A stretch of DNA of 64,000 nt from Candidatus Megaera polyxenophila (GCA_037101405.1 AP017964.1:1-64000); one strand, 5' to 3'. Shown: positions 16,943 through 26,399, counted from the first letter of the stretch. The notes: generated by a model from the sequence alone, not told the origin. Program-made: numbers and translations.

Positions 16943-18487
16943 TTATATGGCTGATGCTTTTAGAACTTTTTTGTAATCCCTATTTAGTAATACCACGCCA
17001 TAAACCCACACTAAGCAGACAATAACGAATATAGCAGCTAAAAACCCTGCTATATCTTCGTGGTGGGCAGCTGGGAAAATAGAAAAAGTGACAAATTGTA
17101 CTGATGCTCCGATCGATTTGCCAAGCTTTGCTCCAAGGATGTCCACTGCTGCTTTACCTTTAGTTTTCATTTCTTTATCGAGTGGTATATAAACCATCTC
17201 CTTAGTAGCATCAAAAAGAGAATATTTGATACCTTTACCAAGCACATTTTGTAATCCACCAATAAATACGATAATGACTAAAGGCGATAAATGTAATAAA
17301 GTCGCAAATATTTGATTTAAATGCTCTTCTAATAGCACAAATCCAAAAAACATTCCGCCTGCAATTAGCGTTACCAAAGGCGTAAGCACTGCTCCCCAAA
17401 ACCAACCAAAAAGCCTAACTATGGTATTACCGATAAAAGCAAAAACTAATGTACATACTCCGGTCCAAAATAGCACATTGCCTTGATAAACCATAAAATC
17501 TTTGGTTTCCGGATATAAAGCTTTTGTTCTCGACATCCATAACCCCTCAATTAAGTTTATCGAAGTGCTGTAAGATACCATTAATATGCAAATAATAGCC
17601 AAATATTTCGAGGTAAAAACCATTTTAGCACTGTGCCGAAGCCCTAATTTTAATATATCCGTTCTTTGATTTTTAAAAATTATACCCTTGATAGTTTCAA
17701 TATTTTTTATCTCAATGTAGCGATGCAATAACAAACAGATTACTCCGGATATCAATAGGAGTATCGTTATTGATTTTAAAATCACTTCTGAGGAATTGGT
17801 AATGCCTGTAAATAACGGCAATAAGAAATGCTGACCTTTAGAAAAATAAATTATAATACTACCGGAAATTAACAAATTTGTCTGCCCAAACAAACCAAAA
17901 AATACATAATACCTGGTGGCTTCCTCAGTTTTAGTTATTTTATTAGCAAGCTGCCAAAAAAATTGCCAAAAAATTATTAGCGGCCACAGCTCACCCATTA
18001 TATAAAATAAAACATAACTCCATTTTCCCCACATAACGATAAACCATTTAAAATGCGGAAAAAGCCCAATATAAGTCTTGATTCGTTCGGGATCAGGGTG
18101 AAAAAACTCAGTATTAGGAAAAATAATGTAAGCAAAACAGGCAAAAAAAACAAGAAATCCTGTAACTACTATACGAAAAACCTGCTCAGTAGTCATCACA
18201 TTACACATACGTACATATAATATTACGAACAATATACCCATAGGTGCTTCACCCCAGAGTTTTATAAAGCTAAGAATTTCTGTACCAATCATGGTAACAA
18301 TAAAACTATCTTTTATACTGCGTACTAAATTTTGATTTAGCAGTATAAAAAACATCAGCAGAGCCATTGGCAAAAACTTATGCAGCTCAGTTGACCGAAT
18401 CGGCCATATTACGTACCTTACCCTACTATGCCTAATCTTTGACCACAAAATAGCTATTTGTGACATTAAAACTCCACTAAAATTCAT
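16943..18487 (-). CDS. Tlc-family nucleotide transporter (ATP/ADP translocase type)
   Basis: A 514-residue polytopic protein of the Tlc family, found in obligate intracellular bacteria and plastids. Visible family motifs are [56 protein letters not shown], and the late [20 protein letters not shown] with [17 protein letters not shown]. About 12 membrane spans fit the length. Classical Tlc1 exchanges host ATP for bacterial ADP, but Rickettsia carry several paralogues with other nucleotide specificities, and I cannot assign this one, so no symbol is given. The start may be at residue 8 (MSQIAILW) instead of 1. Confidence 0.93.
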   Translation of the reverse strand: MNFSGVLMSQIAILWSKIRHSRVRYVIWPIRSTELHKFLPMALLMFFILLNQNLVRSIKDSFIVTMIGTEILSFIKLWGEAPMGILFVILYVRMCNVMTTEQVFRIVVTGFLVFFACFAYIIFPNTEFFHPDPERIKTYIGLFPHFKWFIVMWGKWSYVLFYIMGELWPLIIFWQFFWQLANKITKTEEATRYYVFFGLFGQTNLLISGSIIIYFSKGQHFLLPLFTGITNSSEVILKSITILLLISGVICLLLHRYIEIKNIETIKGIIFKNQRTDILKLGLRHSAKMVFTSKYLAIICILMVSYSTSINLIEGLWMSRTKALYPETKDFMVYQGNVLFWTGVCTLVFAFIGNTIVRLFGWFWGAVLTPLVTLIAGGMFFGFVLLEEHLNQIFATLLHLSPLVIIVFIGGLQNVLGKGIKYSLFDATKEMVYIPLDKEMKTKGKAAVDILGAKLGKSIGASVQFVTFSIFPAAHHEDIAGFLAAIFVIVCLVWVYGVVLLNRDYKKVLKASAI

Positions 18488-18582
18488 CTACCACTACATT
18501 TGGAAGCTGAAGCTAAACCATCTGCTTAGAACTGTCAACGGATCAATAATAATAAATATTTCAAAATATTTAGAAAAATAAT

Positions 18583-18611
18583 TTGCAAAAGAAAAAACTT
18601 CTTGCTATAGG
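18583..18611 (+). promoter_or_regulatory. Possible promoter for the 18721 gene
   Basis: TTGCAA, a 17-base spacer and TATAGG lie about 110 bases ahead of the ATG at 18721. The match is moderate, and in AT-rich DNA such matches arise by chance. No other better candidate was found in the 233-base gap. Confidence 0.3.
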
Positions 18612-18720
18612 TAAAATTTATACAACTTTAAGTTAGATTTAATATTATAACTTTAATTATAGATTAAGTCATTAAGGCTGTATTTCGTTAAATTAACAAT
18701 TTTAATATGAGGAGTTGTTT

Positions 18721-20364
18721 ATGGCTAAAGGAAAAGAAGAAGGTAAAGAAAAGGAAAAAGTGAAAGAAAAGAATATTGCTGAGTCTCTAAATTCTTCTGA
18801 GTTAAATTTATTGGAAAAAATTTATGGGAATTTGTTAGTAAAAGCAGGAGAATCTTTACCCGATAAAGAAGTTATAAAATTAGGTGATAAATACCTAACT
18901 TCAGAGAGTATGTTGGAGCTATTTTCTAAAAAGCCCGAAGAAGCTTATAAAGCACTGAGCGCCGCTAAGGAATTCAATGATGGTATGTTTATTAAATTAA
19001 TAGTTTATGAAGAAATATGTTCTAAAAGAAAATTTACTTTTAAGCATCCCGAGTATCTACTGAAATTAGTACAAGAAGGTAGTTTTAATCTACAAGACCC
19101 AATGCTCCTTGCATATGCGGTACGTCTTAGTAATGAAAAGCTCGCCCTATCTGTTACCAAAGAACTTGTTAAAAAAGGAGCTGTAATAGCTGATAATATT
19201 TTGTTTCATTCTTACAATAACCCTGATATTGCCAAGTTCTTACTAATAGAAAAACCATCAATAATTACCTGCCAAAATAATTTAATGGGAACTGATGCAG
19301 TAATCAAAAAAGTACAAACAAAAATTTTACAATCAACATCAAAAACAGAACAGCATAAATTCAAAACAACTTTAGAATTATTAAAAGCTGCTAAAACCGG
19401 AGGTGAAGATTTAAATATAAAACTGGATATAATTTGCCCTCCTATTTTTGATAACGAATATAGTAAAAATTTTTTTGAAAAATATTCTGAGCTTTATAAA
19501 GCATTTGGTAAGTATGGTTTCTCTCTCCTTAATAATAAACAGATTGCACAAACATACCAGGTTATAGAAGAGATCATTAAAGCTGGAGGTAACCTTAAGG
19601 GCGTAAGTAAAGAATTTGAAAATTATGTTTGTGGTACTTCATCACCCGAAATTGTTAAATTGTTATTTAAAGAACCAATCCCTCAGGATGTATCCAGTAC
19701 CACTTCTACTACCACTACGAGCGTTAGCACAACTTCTAGCCTTGAAAAACCTTCTTCTAGCTCAGGCTCTAGTAGTACTTCGGAGTCTTATACTACTACC
19801 GCTTATGATAGCACTCATGATAAAGCCAGGATAACTATTGATGAAATTAGCTATAATACCAAAATTACCGAAAATAAAGTCGAATTAAGAGATGCTACTA
19901 GCGATGAACTTGTCTGTACCGTTCAAATCGAAAATGGCCGGGTAAAATTAATTTACAGTTCACATGAAATTTATACAATTGAAGAAGATGGATGGTTATT
20001 TCACAATATATGTGGAAGATTCTCAGGCTTTTTTGATAAGGGGTCACTACATAAAAGAGAGATTATCCATGTTTGTGAAAACCTAATTAAACAACAAGCA
20101 GGAGGAGCTACAGGGAACTCAGATTCCACTACTTTAAGTTCAAGCTCGAGTAGTACTTCAGAACCTAAAACTGCAATTACTTCGGTATCTGCTACTACCT
20201 TACCTTTAGGAGGTGACTATATTGATGGAGAGAACATGAGTACTACCGTAACTACTTCAAGCCTCATTACTCTGTCATCAAGTACTACTATAGAAAGTAT
20301 CAGTGATGTATCTCTAGCGGGGGAGACAGTAGTTCTACTGATGCAGCTTAAACAAGCGCACTAA
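18721..20364 (+). CDS. Unrecognised protein with helical repeats and Ser/Thr-rich linkers; candidate effector
   Basis: A 547-residue protein starting at the ATG that follows a TGAGGAG ribosome site; an upstream TTG in frame is unlikely. The first 20 residues are highly charged (KGKEEGKEKEKVKEKN). Residues about 25-315 form helical stretches with ankyrin-like phrases, for example ELVKKGAVIADNILFHSY and EIIKAGGNLKGVSKEF. Two Ser/Thr-rich linkers follow (near 325-360 and 465-545), separated by a compact segment containing ITIDEISYNTKITENKV and EDGWLFHNICGRF. The first linker is shared base for base with the next gene. No enzyme motif is seen. Long low-complexity linkers are common in secreted effectors, but that function is inference. 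Confidence 0.7.
   Translation: MAKGKEEGKEKEKVKEKNIAESLNSSELNLLEKIYGNLLVKAGESLPDKEVIKLGDKYLTSESMLELFSKKPEEAYKALSAAKEFNDGMFIKLIVYEEICSKRKFTFKHPEYLLKLVQEGSFNLQDPMLLAYAVRLSNEKLALSVTKELVKKGAVIADNILFHSYNNPDIAKFLLIEKPSIITCQNNLMGTDAVIKKVQTKILQSTSKTEQHKFKTTLELLKAAKTGGEDLNIKLDIICPPIFDNEYSKNFFEKYSELYKAFGKYGFSLLNNKQIAQTYQVIEEIIKAGGNLKGVSKEFENYVCGTSSPEIVKLLFKEPIPQDVSSTTSTTTTSVSTTSSLEKPSSSSGSSSTSESYTTTAYDSTHDKARITIDEISYNTKITENKVELRDATSDELVCTVQIENGRVKLIYSSHEIYTIEEDGWLFHNICGRFSGFFDKGSLHKREIIHVCENLIKQQAGGATGNSDSTTLSSSSSSTSEPKTAITSVSATTLPLGGDYIDGENMSTTVTTSSLITLSSSTTIESISDVSLAGETVVLLMQLKQAH
19720..19781 (+). repeat. 62-base exact repeat in a Ser/Thr-rich linker, copy A
   Basis: From AGCGTTAGCACAACTTCTAG to the end of TAGTAGTACTTC this segment is identical to 20864-20925. 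It encodes SVSTTSSLEKPSSSSGSSST inside the 18721 gene. The flanks on both sides are also similar but diverged. Confidence 0.85.
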
Positions 20365-20383
20365 AAACATATAACAATGTTTA

Positions 20384-20436
20384 CCAGAGTTTAGGGTACA
20401 CCAATATTGCTGGACTAAAAGTACCTTAAACTCTGG
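20384..20436 (+). repeat. 16-base-pair stem-loop after the 18721 gene
   Basis: Arms 20384-20399 (CCAGAGTTTAGGGTAC) and 20421-20436 pair over 16 positions with one G-T wobble around a 21-base loop. It falls 20 bases after the stop codon of the 18721 gene and 40 before the next ATG. No T-run follows, so it may be a factor-assisted terminator, an mRNA-stabilising structure or a mobile palindrome. Confidence 0.55.
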
Positions 20437-20476
20437 CGCAGCATATAATCAAGTAATTTAATTTAGGCCTAATATT

Positions 20477-21154
20477 ATGTCAAAAGAAAAAGAAGAAGGA
20501 GAGTATTTTATATCACTTTACGAAACCTTATACAAATTTAATATCAATCCGATAGAAGCTGCAGGATTCAAAGGGGGAAAATACGGGCAGGCCATTATTG
20601 ATGCTGTAGGTTCAGGACAAACCTTAGCTGGCTTAACCAAAGATCAGCAAATTTATATGATAGAAGTAATGAAAAATATATTGTACCCTAAAAGCAGAGA
20701 GCAAGAGGAAGAAGGTGGTTCAATTCCAAATTTAAAATTTTTAAAAAATCTACCCAAGAGTTTTACAGATTCACTAAATGAATCTGCCCATTCCGTATTA
20801 GAATACTACATCCAAGGCCAAGATTCCAGCAGCAATTCTAGTACCACTTCGACTACTACTACTAGCGTTAGCACAACTTCTAGCCTTGAAAAACCTTCTT
20901 CTAGCTCAGGCTCTAGTAGTACTTCAGAACTTCAAACTACTACTGCAGTATCCACTGCTGTTTTACCTTTAGGCGGTGACTATATTGATGGAGAGAGCAT
21001 GAACCCTACCGTAACTACTTCACGTACTGTTACAACCATAGCTACTTTGCACTCCAGTACTATATTATTTTCTCCATTAGATCCAATAGTCGCTGCTACA
21101 CAAGATACCAGTACAGAGCTAACCGGGCAAAACCCAACAGCTGCTACAGAGTAA
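20477..21154 (+). CDS. Unrecognised protein sharing a Ser/Thr-rich tail with its neighbour; candidate effector
   Basis: A 225-residue protein. Residues 1-110 are a unique charged region containing FNINPIEAAGFKGGKYGQAI and IYMIEVMKNILYPKSREQEEE. From about residue 115 onward it becomes a Ser/Thr-rich tail that repeats the linker of the upstream protein, including SVSTTSSLEKPSSSSGSSST and the phrase LPLGGDYIDGESMNPTVTTS (upstream: LPLGGDYIDGENMSTTVTTS). The arrangement suggests a different N-terminal domain joined to a copied tail. No known domain is recognised. It is 5 bases from the following small gene, so the two are probably one transcript. Confidence 0.65.
   Translation: MSKEKEEGEYFISLYETLYKFNINPIEAAGFKGGKYGQAIIDAVGSGQTLAGLTKDQQIYMIEVMKNILYPKSREQEEEGGSIPNLKFLKNLPKSFTDSLNESAHSVLEYYIQGQDSSSNSSTTSTTTTSVSTTSSLEKPSSSSGSSSTSELQTTTAVSTAVLPLGGDYIDGESMNPTVTTSRTVTTIATLHSSTILFSPLDPIVAATQDTSTELTGQNPTAATE
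20864..20925 (+). repeat. 62-base exact repeat in a Ser/Thr-rich linker, copy B
   Basis: Direct repeat of 19720-19781, in the same reading frame of the following gene. The identity, including synonymous positions, points to recent duplication or gene conversion. Confidence 0.85.
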
Positions 21155-21159
21155 TCGAA

Positions 21160-21453
21160 ATGACCAAAAGAAAATTATCTGAAGAAGCAAATAATTTAAA
21201 ACTACCAGATTTGAATACATTTAACATATCTTCGGAAATCTCTGAATCTTCCGATTACATACTTTTTGTGCGCAATCAACAGGATGATGAAAAAAGCAAA
21301 ACATTAGAAAAACTTTGGCAAGAAGGAAAAAGAGCAACAGATAAGCTCCTTGAATTGTTAAAATCCCCAATTATAGATGATGTAGCCGTTACTGCCCAGC
21401 CAATTGGTGAAAGCAGTGAAACTCACATAGCAGATGACGACCAAACACAGTAA
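21160..21453 (+). CDS. Small acidic unrecognised protein
   Basis: A 97-residue acidic protein starting 5 bases after the previous stop. It has a helical middle (KSKTLEKLWQEGKRATDKL) and an acidic, Ser-rich end PIGESSETHIADDDQTQ. The end recalls the tail of the next protein (IGEHSSETNDSV), a weak likeness. No membrane span, signal peptide or known domain is seen. Its tight packing between two unknown genes on the same strand supports it being real. Confidence 0.55.
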   Translation: MTKRKLSEEANNLKLPDLNTFNISSEISESSDYILFVRNQQDDEKSKTLEKLWQEGKRATDKLLELLKSPIIDDVAVTAQPIGESSETHIADDDQTQ

Positions 21454-21478
21454 TTAAAAAAACTAATAGTAGAAAATT

Positions 21479-22225
21479 ATGACTAAAACAAAAGAAGATA
21501 GTTGGGAAATTATTTTGAAAAAACGCTTTGAGGATGACGTTTATAAAAAATTTCGTAAGTCCTGCACAGATGATTTTCTAGAAAAAGAATATAATCATTG
21601 GAAAAAAGATTTTAGCTTAAGTAAACAAACATTTATTAAATGCTACACTTCTCCATCAGGTGAATGGCTATATGCCCCGGATTTGCCTAATTATATGAGT
21701 AAAAATTTTGTTTGTGATAAAAATTTTGATCCATTAGCAGATGGCAGCACTATATTTCCAGGTACTGGAAAACCCTTCCAAATTTTTAGAGCTCAGAAGC
21801 CTACAAATGAATGGGAAAAGCTTTTTCCTAATTTTATTGTTAAGGATTCTGATACTCGTTCTATAATCAGTGATTATGATGTTATTAAAAGCACTATGTC
21901 AAAAATTGTTGGATCTCTGATTCCCGGGATACTTAAAAATATAAAAAACCTCATTGAAAAAGGGGTTACTATGAAAGGTGTATCCCCAGACTTACAGAAA
22001 CAAACTGTAAATTTAATAATTTATTCAGCAGATCATGAAAAAAATAAGGAAGCTGCTGATTTGTTAAAGCTGTTTCTTGGTAATCAAACGTTTAAAGAGG
22101 CCCTAGAACCATCATGCCTTACAAAGTTAATTGCTAGAGAATCAGCTATTACAGGACTCGATTTATCATCTGCTGAGATAGTAATTATCGGTGAACATTC
22201 ATCAGAAACAAACGATAGCGTATGA
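21479..22225 (+). CDS. Unrecognised soluble protein; candidate effector
   Basis: A 248-residue protein lying 25 bases after the preceding gene. The N-terminal half is rich in aromatic and charged residues (NHWKKDFSLSKQTFIKCYTS, WLYAPDLPNYMSKNF). The C-terminal half is helical, with LKNIKNLIEKGVTMKGVSPD and NKEAADLLKLFLGNQTF; the first phrase resembles IIKAGGNLKGVSKEF of the 18721 protein and may reflect a shared ankyrin-like module. It ends in an acidic tail. The gene closes a four-gene same-strand run and is convergent with the MFS transporter gene, separated by only 9 bases. No function can be assigned. Confidence 0.62.
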   Translation: MTKTKEDSWEIILKKRFEDDVYKKFRKSCTDDFLEKEYNHWKKDFSLSKQTFIKCYTSPSGEWLYAPDLPNYMSKNFVCDKNFDPLADGSTIFPGTGKPFQIFRAQKPTNEWEKLFPNFIVKDSDTRSIISDYDVIKSTMSKIVGSLIPGILKNIKNLIEKGVTMKGVSPDLQKQTVNLIIYSADHEKNKEAADLLKLFLGNQTFKEALEPSCLTKLIARESAITGLDLSSAEIVIIGEHSSETNDSV

Positions 22226-22234
22226 TTTTTACTA

Positions 22235-23413
22235 TTACCGGGCTATCCCTTTAAGATAGCCTAGGGAGTATAGATAAAGCGTTATCAATAATCCTGTTAG
22301 CATCATAATAATAAGAGCTATACCAATAACAAAGAAATTACCGTAATATAACTTGCTAACTATACTAAGGGAAACAGAAGTAAATATCAATCTAACAGAA
22401 TGGATTACTACCGACGCTTTACCCATATGATTTGTTATGGCAGTTAAGGCATTAGCGTATAAAAAATTAATCAAAAATGCCGTCCCGACTGTTAAAATAG
22501 CCATAGCCGCAGTAATGATTTTCGGCTCATCTATTCCCGTTAATACAATTATAAACTGGCATATTATACTAATAAAGCACATCACTATGCTAAACAAGAA
22601 ACAATTTTTACAGCCAAATTTATCAACTATTAACCCATTCATCAAACTTATGATCCCAAATATTATGGCTAATATATTTTTATACCACATATATTCAATA
22701 AGAGGCACTCCTAAATCATTAACATAATAAATAGGCGACATGCTAATAAATACCCAATAAGGGGCTATAATAAAGCATAAAGCCCCTGTAAATATCATTA
22801 ATTTACGGGACTTAATTAAGGTAAAATATTCTTTAAATGGTAAGAAAACCGTGATTTTACCATTTACTTTGTTACTAGCCTCTACAACCTTGTAACTCAA
22901 AACCCAGGCAATAAGGGCCATAACAAAAACTGCTAAAAAATTAAAGCGCCAACTAGTATACATACCTAGATAACTACCAATAGTTGGTGCCATAGTCATA
23001 ATTAAGGTAATAGAACCATTAATTAATCCTAGCCTTGTTAGCTGATCTCGGAATTTACTAGTCTCAATTAGAATTACATAACTTAGTACCGTTGGACCGG
23101 CAATAGTAAGCCCTTGAACAAACCGGCCAAATAATACCAAACCATAATTACCGGCTAACGCACAGAGTAAAGTCGCAGCCGCAAATATAGCTAAACTGCT
23201 TATAATTATTATGCGGTAATTGAATTTATCACCCAAAAAGCCTGCTATTAATCCACCAAGACAATATCCTATAAAGTTTAAACTTAAAGATAGTTGCACT
23301 TCAAAGGGAGATAAGCCAAAATGTTTTTGTAATACAGGAATACAAGGAATAAAAAAATCTGCTTCTGACCTGGAAATAATACAGATAGTCAGGACAGTAA
23401 TAAATAATAACAT
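22235..23413 (-). CDS. MFS transporter, Bcr/CflA-like
   Basis: A 392-residue protein with about 12 hydrophobic spans. The early sequence RSEADFFIPCIPVLQKHFGLSPFEVQLSLS and GYCLGGLIAGFLGDKFNYRIII, the latter containing the MFS loop 2-3 motif GxLxDKxxxR/K, are typical of drug:H+ antiporters of the Bcr/CflA group. GRFVQGLTIAGPTVL matches the helix 4 region. Such proteins are numerous in Rickettsiales, and the substrate is unknown. A stem GGCTAT/ATAGCC near the stop codon may help terminate this gene and the convergent one. Confidence 0.82.
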   Translation of the reverse strand: MLLFITVLTICIISRSEADFFIPCIPVLQKHFGLSPFEVQLSLSLNFIGYCLGGLIAGFLGDKFNYRIIIISSLAIFAAATLLCALAGNYGLVLFGRFVQGLTIAGPTVLSYVILIETSKFRDQLTRLGLINGSITLIMTMAPTIGSYLGMYTSWRFNFLAVFVMALIAWVLSYKVVEASNKVNGKITVFLPFKEYFTLIKSRKLMIFTGALCFIIAPYWVFISMSPIYYVNDLGVPLIEYMWYKNILAIIFGIISLMNGLIVDKFGCKNCFLFSIVMCFISIICQFIIVLTGIDEPKIITAAMAILTVGTAFLINFLYANALTAITNHMGKASVVIHSVRLIFTSVSLSIVSKLYYGNFFVIGIALIIMMLTGLLITLYLYSLGYLKGIAR

Positions 23414-23465
23414 TTACCTATATTTTATTGATTTTAGGAGTTTTTCATCCTGTTTTTTGCAATAA

Positions 23466-23987
23466 TTATTTAGCTCTCGTAATCGCTTCTTCAATTAAGT
23501 CTAAAGCTTTCTTAGCATTTTCCCAACCGACGATCCTCACCCATTTACCTTTTTCAAGTTTTTTATAATTTTCAAAGAAATGGTTTATCCTATCTTTAGT
23601 TATTTGCGGGACATCATCAATATCCTTGATACTTTCAAACGTTACATCTATTTTATTAATAGGTACAGCAAGAATTTTTTCATCTATACCGGATTCATCT
23701 TCCATAATTAAAACACCAACCGGCCTTACTCTAATAATAGCCCCCGGAATAATAGGATATTGGCTCATCACAAGCACGTCTGCCGGATCTCCATCTTGGG
23801 AAAGAGTATGAGGAATAAATCCGTAATTACAAGGATAAAACATAGGCGTTTGCATAAACCTATCGACCATGATTGCTCCAATCTCCTTATCAAATTCGTA
23901 TTTCACAGGATTATCATTCATCGGTATTTCAATGATAACATTAAAGGCATTATCTTTGGTTTTTGCTGGGATTTTATCTATAAACAT
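23466..23987 (-). CDS. ppa: Inorganic pyrophosphatase
   Basis: A 173-residue soluble family I pyrophosphatase that hydrolyses pyrophosphate released by biosynthesis. The active-site signature DGDPADVLVM is intact, and the metal-binding acidic cluster continues with EDESGIDEKI and SIKDIDDVPQ. The segment MQTPMFYPCNYGFIPHT is also characteristic. Length matches bacterial hexameric enzymes of about 175 residues. It precedes the MFS gene on the same strand with 52 bases between them. Confidence 0.95.
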   Translation of the reverse strand: MFIDKIPAKTKDNAFNVIIEIPMNDNPVKYEFDKEIGAIMVDRFMQTPMFYPCNYGFIPHTLSQDGDPADVLVMSQYPIIPGAIIRVRPVGVLIMEDESGIDEKILAVPINKIDVTFESIKDIDDVPQITKDRINHFFENYKKLEKGKWVRIVGWENAKKALDLIEEAITRAK

Positions 23988-24317
23988 AATTATTCACGTA
24001 AGCAATTTACTATCTGGTTTTTTATTTAATAGATATCTATATTAAATTACCCCAAATAGCAAGAAATTTTGATCCCTCTCTTCTTTATAGTTTTCCAAAG
24101 CTGATAATACGTTTATTGAAAGGTTTATTACCATTACCTAATAGATTTTTACAACAACTGAATTTTTATTAAGTATGAAGAAAACCAATTATAAATTGAT
24201 TAAAAATTTGTACAATGCTTTACTAAAAATAGAGGAGAGCGAAGCATCTAGGATTTCATAAAAAATCTCGGTTCTTTGATTTATTATACTAACAAAATAA
24301 TAAAATAGGTAAAAAAC
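23988..24317. other. Intergenic region of 330 bases between divergent ppa and the 24318 gene
   Basis: No gene is apparent. The AT-rich sequence should hold both divergent promoters. The only loose candidate towards 24318 is TTGATT, 17 bases, TTTACT around 24200. Nothing structured stands out. Confidence 0.5.
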
Positions 24318-26399
24318 ATGAGTAAAACACAGCTATCACCACTAGCAAAAGGCCTTGTTGGAGATATAAAAAATTGCGTTGTAACTAATACCACTAAAGC
24401 ACAAGTTATAGGAGAAGCGTCTCTTACTAGCTACGAAATGATTGCAGGAAGATACAACTCATCTATGAGTACCATTGAAGGTTTAGGAGCACGCGCACTA
24501 ATGTCTTTTGCACCTCCAGAAGAAATTCAAACCTTGGTAAATAAAATCCATGCAGCAGAAGAGACCCACAGAACCTTTATAGGCAATTCTATTGATGCGG
24601 GAAAAGGAAGGTTAAGTGCGGCAAAAACTGAAGCCGCGCTGAAGGGTTATGCTCTGCCGGTTTCTAAGGGAGGGCCTTATGATGAAATAACATTAAGCAG
24701 GCCATTTACTGATGAAGAAAGAGAAATGGCTTTTGCTGCAGCAAAAGAAGCACTGCTTACAGTAGCAAATAAAAATATTCCTTCTGCTGAATATGGGCAA
24801 AAAGTTCAAGAAGAATACGCTAAAATAATAAGGAGGAATCCTGACTTAACTCCAGAAAGAATTGCAGTCTTAGAAGAGTATGCTATTAAAGGAACTATAA
24901 AAAAACAGGGACAAGCATTGCCAGAACTAGAAAAAGAACAGATTAAAGAAGCAGCGCAGGAAACATTAGCAGAATTCAACAAGATTTTTAGTAGCCATAA
25001 AGACAAAATGTTATCTGCAGAGCCAAATATAATATTAGAGAAGAATGCACAAAAGTTTTTAATCCAAGCCGTAGAAAACAATTTAAAGTCCCAAGGGTAT
25101 TCAATTGACCCTACTACTAAAAAGGAATTAGAGGAATTTACAAAAAGAAAAATTGAATCATTAAATCCTCGTGATGTTAACAGTGATGCCGTTAAGGGGT
25201 TAGCAGAAAATTTTGCAGCTGAATTATCAAAATCTCCGAGGTTCATTGTTCTAGGAGCTATAAAAGATCTAGAAAAAGAGAATGGTTATATCATAAGCGA
25301 AAATCAAGCTCAAAGGTTAGTCAATAAATTATCTCCTGCTTTAGCAGAGCTTGATCCTGAATATCTAAAACAGTATTCCGAGATCATCTCTGGACAAATT
25401 CAGAAAGAAGTAGTAGCCAAAAGTATGGTTACTGCAAGTGTACTGGGGGGTATATATATAAGAGAGGGAAATTTAGATAAAATAGCAAATAACCTCTCAG
25501 ACGCACACTTAGATAGATCCGATAAAATGCAAATTGATAAGATAGAAACAAATTTATCTGCTCATGCCTTAAAAGATTCTCAGCTAGCAGAGAAACTAAC
25601 AGAATTAGAAGTAGAAAAGGCTAAGTCCGTAAGGTATGATGTAAATAAATTATCAGATAAGGATCTAGCTCAAATGAGGAAGGAAAACCCGGTACAATTT
25701 GATAAAACGGTTCTTGGTAGAGATAACCCCGTTAAAGAGCCAAAAGAGGCTATTATTGATAAGATAATAAGTGAAGCCATTGACAACTTGAAAAAAGAAA
25801 ATGGAGTTAGCTTGAAACCAGAAAGGGAAAAATACCTTAAAGACAAATTTACCCAAGAACTTTCTCCTGCTTTATCAAAATTAGATCCAGAATATTTAAA
25901 AAAAGAGAGTCAGGCAATATCTAGAGATCTCCAAAAGGAACTATATGACAATAAATCTACCGGATATAGATTTGGCATGGCTTTTTCAGTTTCAACCGAA
26001 AGCTTGTCTTCTATATCTGGTGGTATTACCGCTAAAAACCAACAAAGATCGAATGAATTTGAAGTGAGTACAATTCGGTCTGCTCTTACTACTTTACAGC
26101 CAAGCAATACTCAATTTGAAGGGAGGTTAACTGATCTAGCAGTTGAAAAAGCCAAAGCAACTAAGTTTAAAGCCAGTGCCATCACTGGAGAAAATTTACT
26201 TGCAATGAGAAAAGAAAATCCTGCAAGATTCGACAAAGTGGTACTTGGAGTAGGAAAGGAAAGAACTCCAATCGATTTAGCTAAAACCATCGGAGCAACA
26301 GTTAGGGAAAAAGAAAAAGAAGCACTCTCTCATCCTCCAACGCCTCGTCAACCTCCTCCTTTGTTATCCCAGAGGAAAAGCAGTAGTGTATCGATGTAA
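24318..26399 (+). CDS. Large unrecognised helical protein with internal 177-residue repeat
   Basis: A 693-residue, largely helical and charged protein with no signal peptide or membrane span that I can see. It contains an imperfect duplication: LDPEYLKQYSEIISGQIQKE at 345 and LDPEYLKKESQAISRDLQKE at 522, then RKENPVQFDKTVLG near 455 and RKENPARFDKVVLG near 632, a period of about 177 residues. The end is proline- and serine-rich (HPPTPRQPPPLLSQRKSSS). The N-terminal 100 residues are unlike the rest. A large cytosolic repetitive protein of this kind in an intracellular bacterium may be an effector or surface-associated protein, but no domain is recognised. A 32-base palindrome lies just downstream. 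Confidence 0.72.
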   Translation: MSKTQLSPLAKGLVGDIKNCVVTNTTKAQVIGEASLTSYEMIAGRYNSSMSTIEGLGARALMSFAPPEEIQTLVNKIHAAEETHRTFIGNSIDAGKGRLSAAKTEAALKGYALPVSKGGPYDEITLSRPFTDEEREMAFAAAKEALLTVANKNIPSAEYGQKVQEEYAKIIRRNPDLTPERIAVLEEYAIKGTIKKQGQALPELEKEQIKEAAQETLAEFNKIFSSHKDKMLSAEPNIILEKNAQKFLIQAVENNLKSQGYSIDPTTKKELEEFTKRKIESLNPRDVNSDAVKGLAENFAAELSKSPRFIVLGAIKDLEKENGYIISENQAQRLVNKLSPALAELDPEYLKQYSEIISGQIQKEVVAKSMVTASVLGGIYIREGNLDKIANNLSDAHLDRSDKMQIDKIETNLSAHALKDSQLAEKLTELEVEKAKSVRYDVNKLSDKDLAQMRKENPVQFDKTVLGRDNPVKEPKEAIIDKIISEAIDNLKKENGVSLKPEREKYLKDKFTQELSPALSKLDPEYLKKESQAISRDLQKELYDNKSTGYRFGMAFSVSTESLSSISGGITAKNQQRSNEFEVSTIRSALTTLQPSNTQFEGRLTDLAVEKAKATKFKASAITGENLLAMRKENPARFDKVVLGVGKERTPIDLAKTIGATVREKEKEALSHPPTPRQPPPLLSQRKSSSVSM

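Noticed and set aside
24806-25246. 146-codon minus-strand frame inside the 24318 gene
   Set aside because: Hydrophobic antisense reading of a charged helical protein; no start context.
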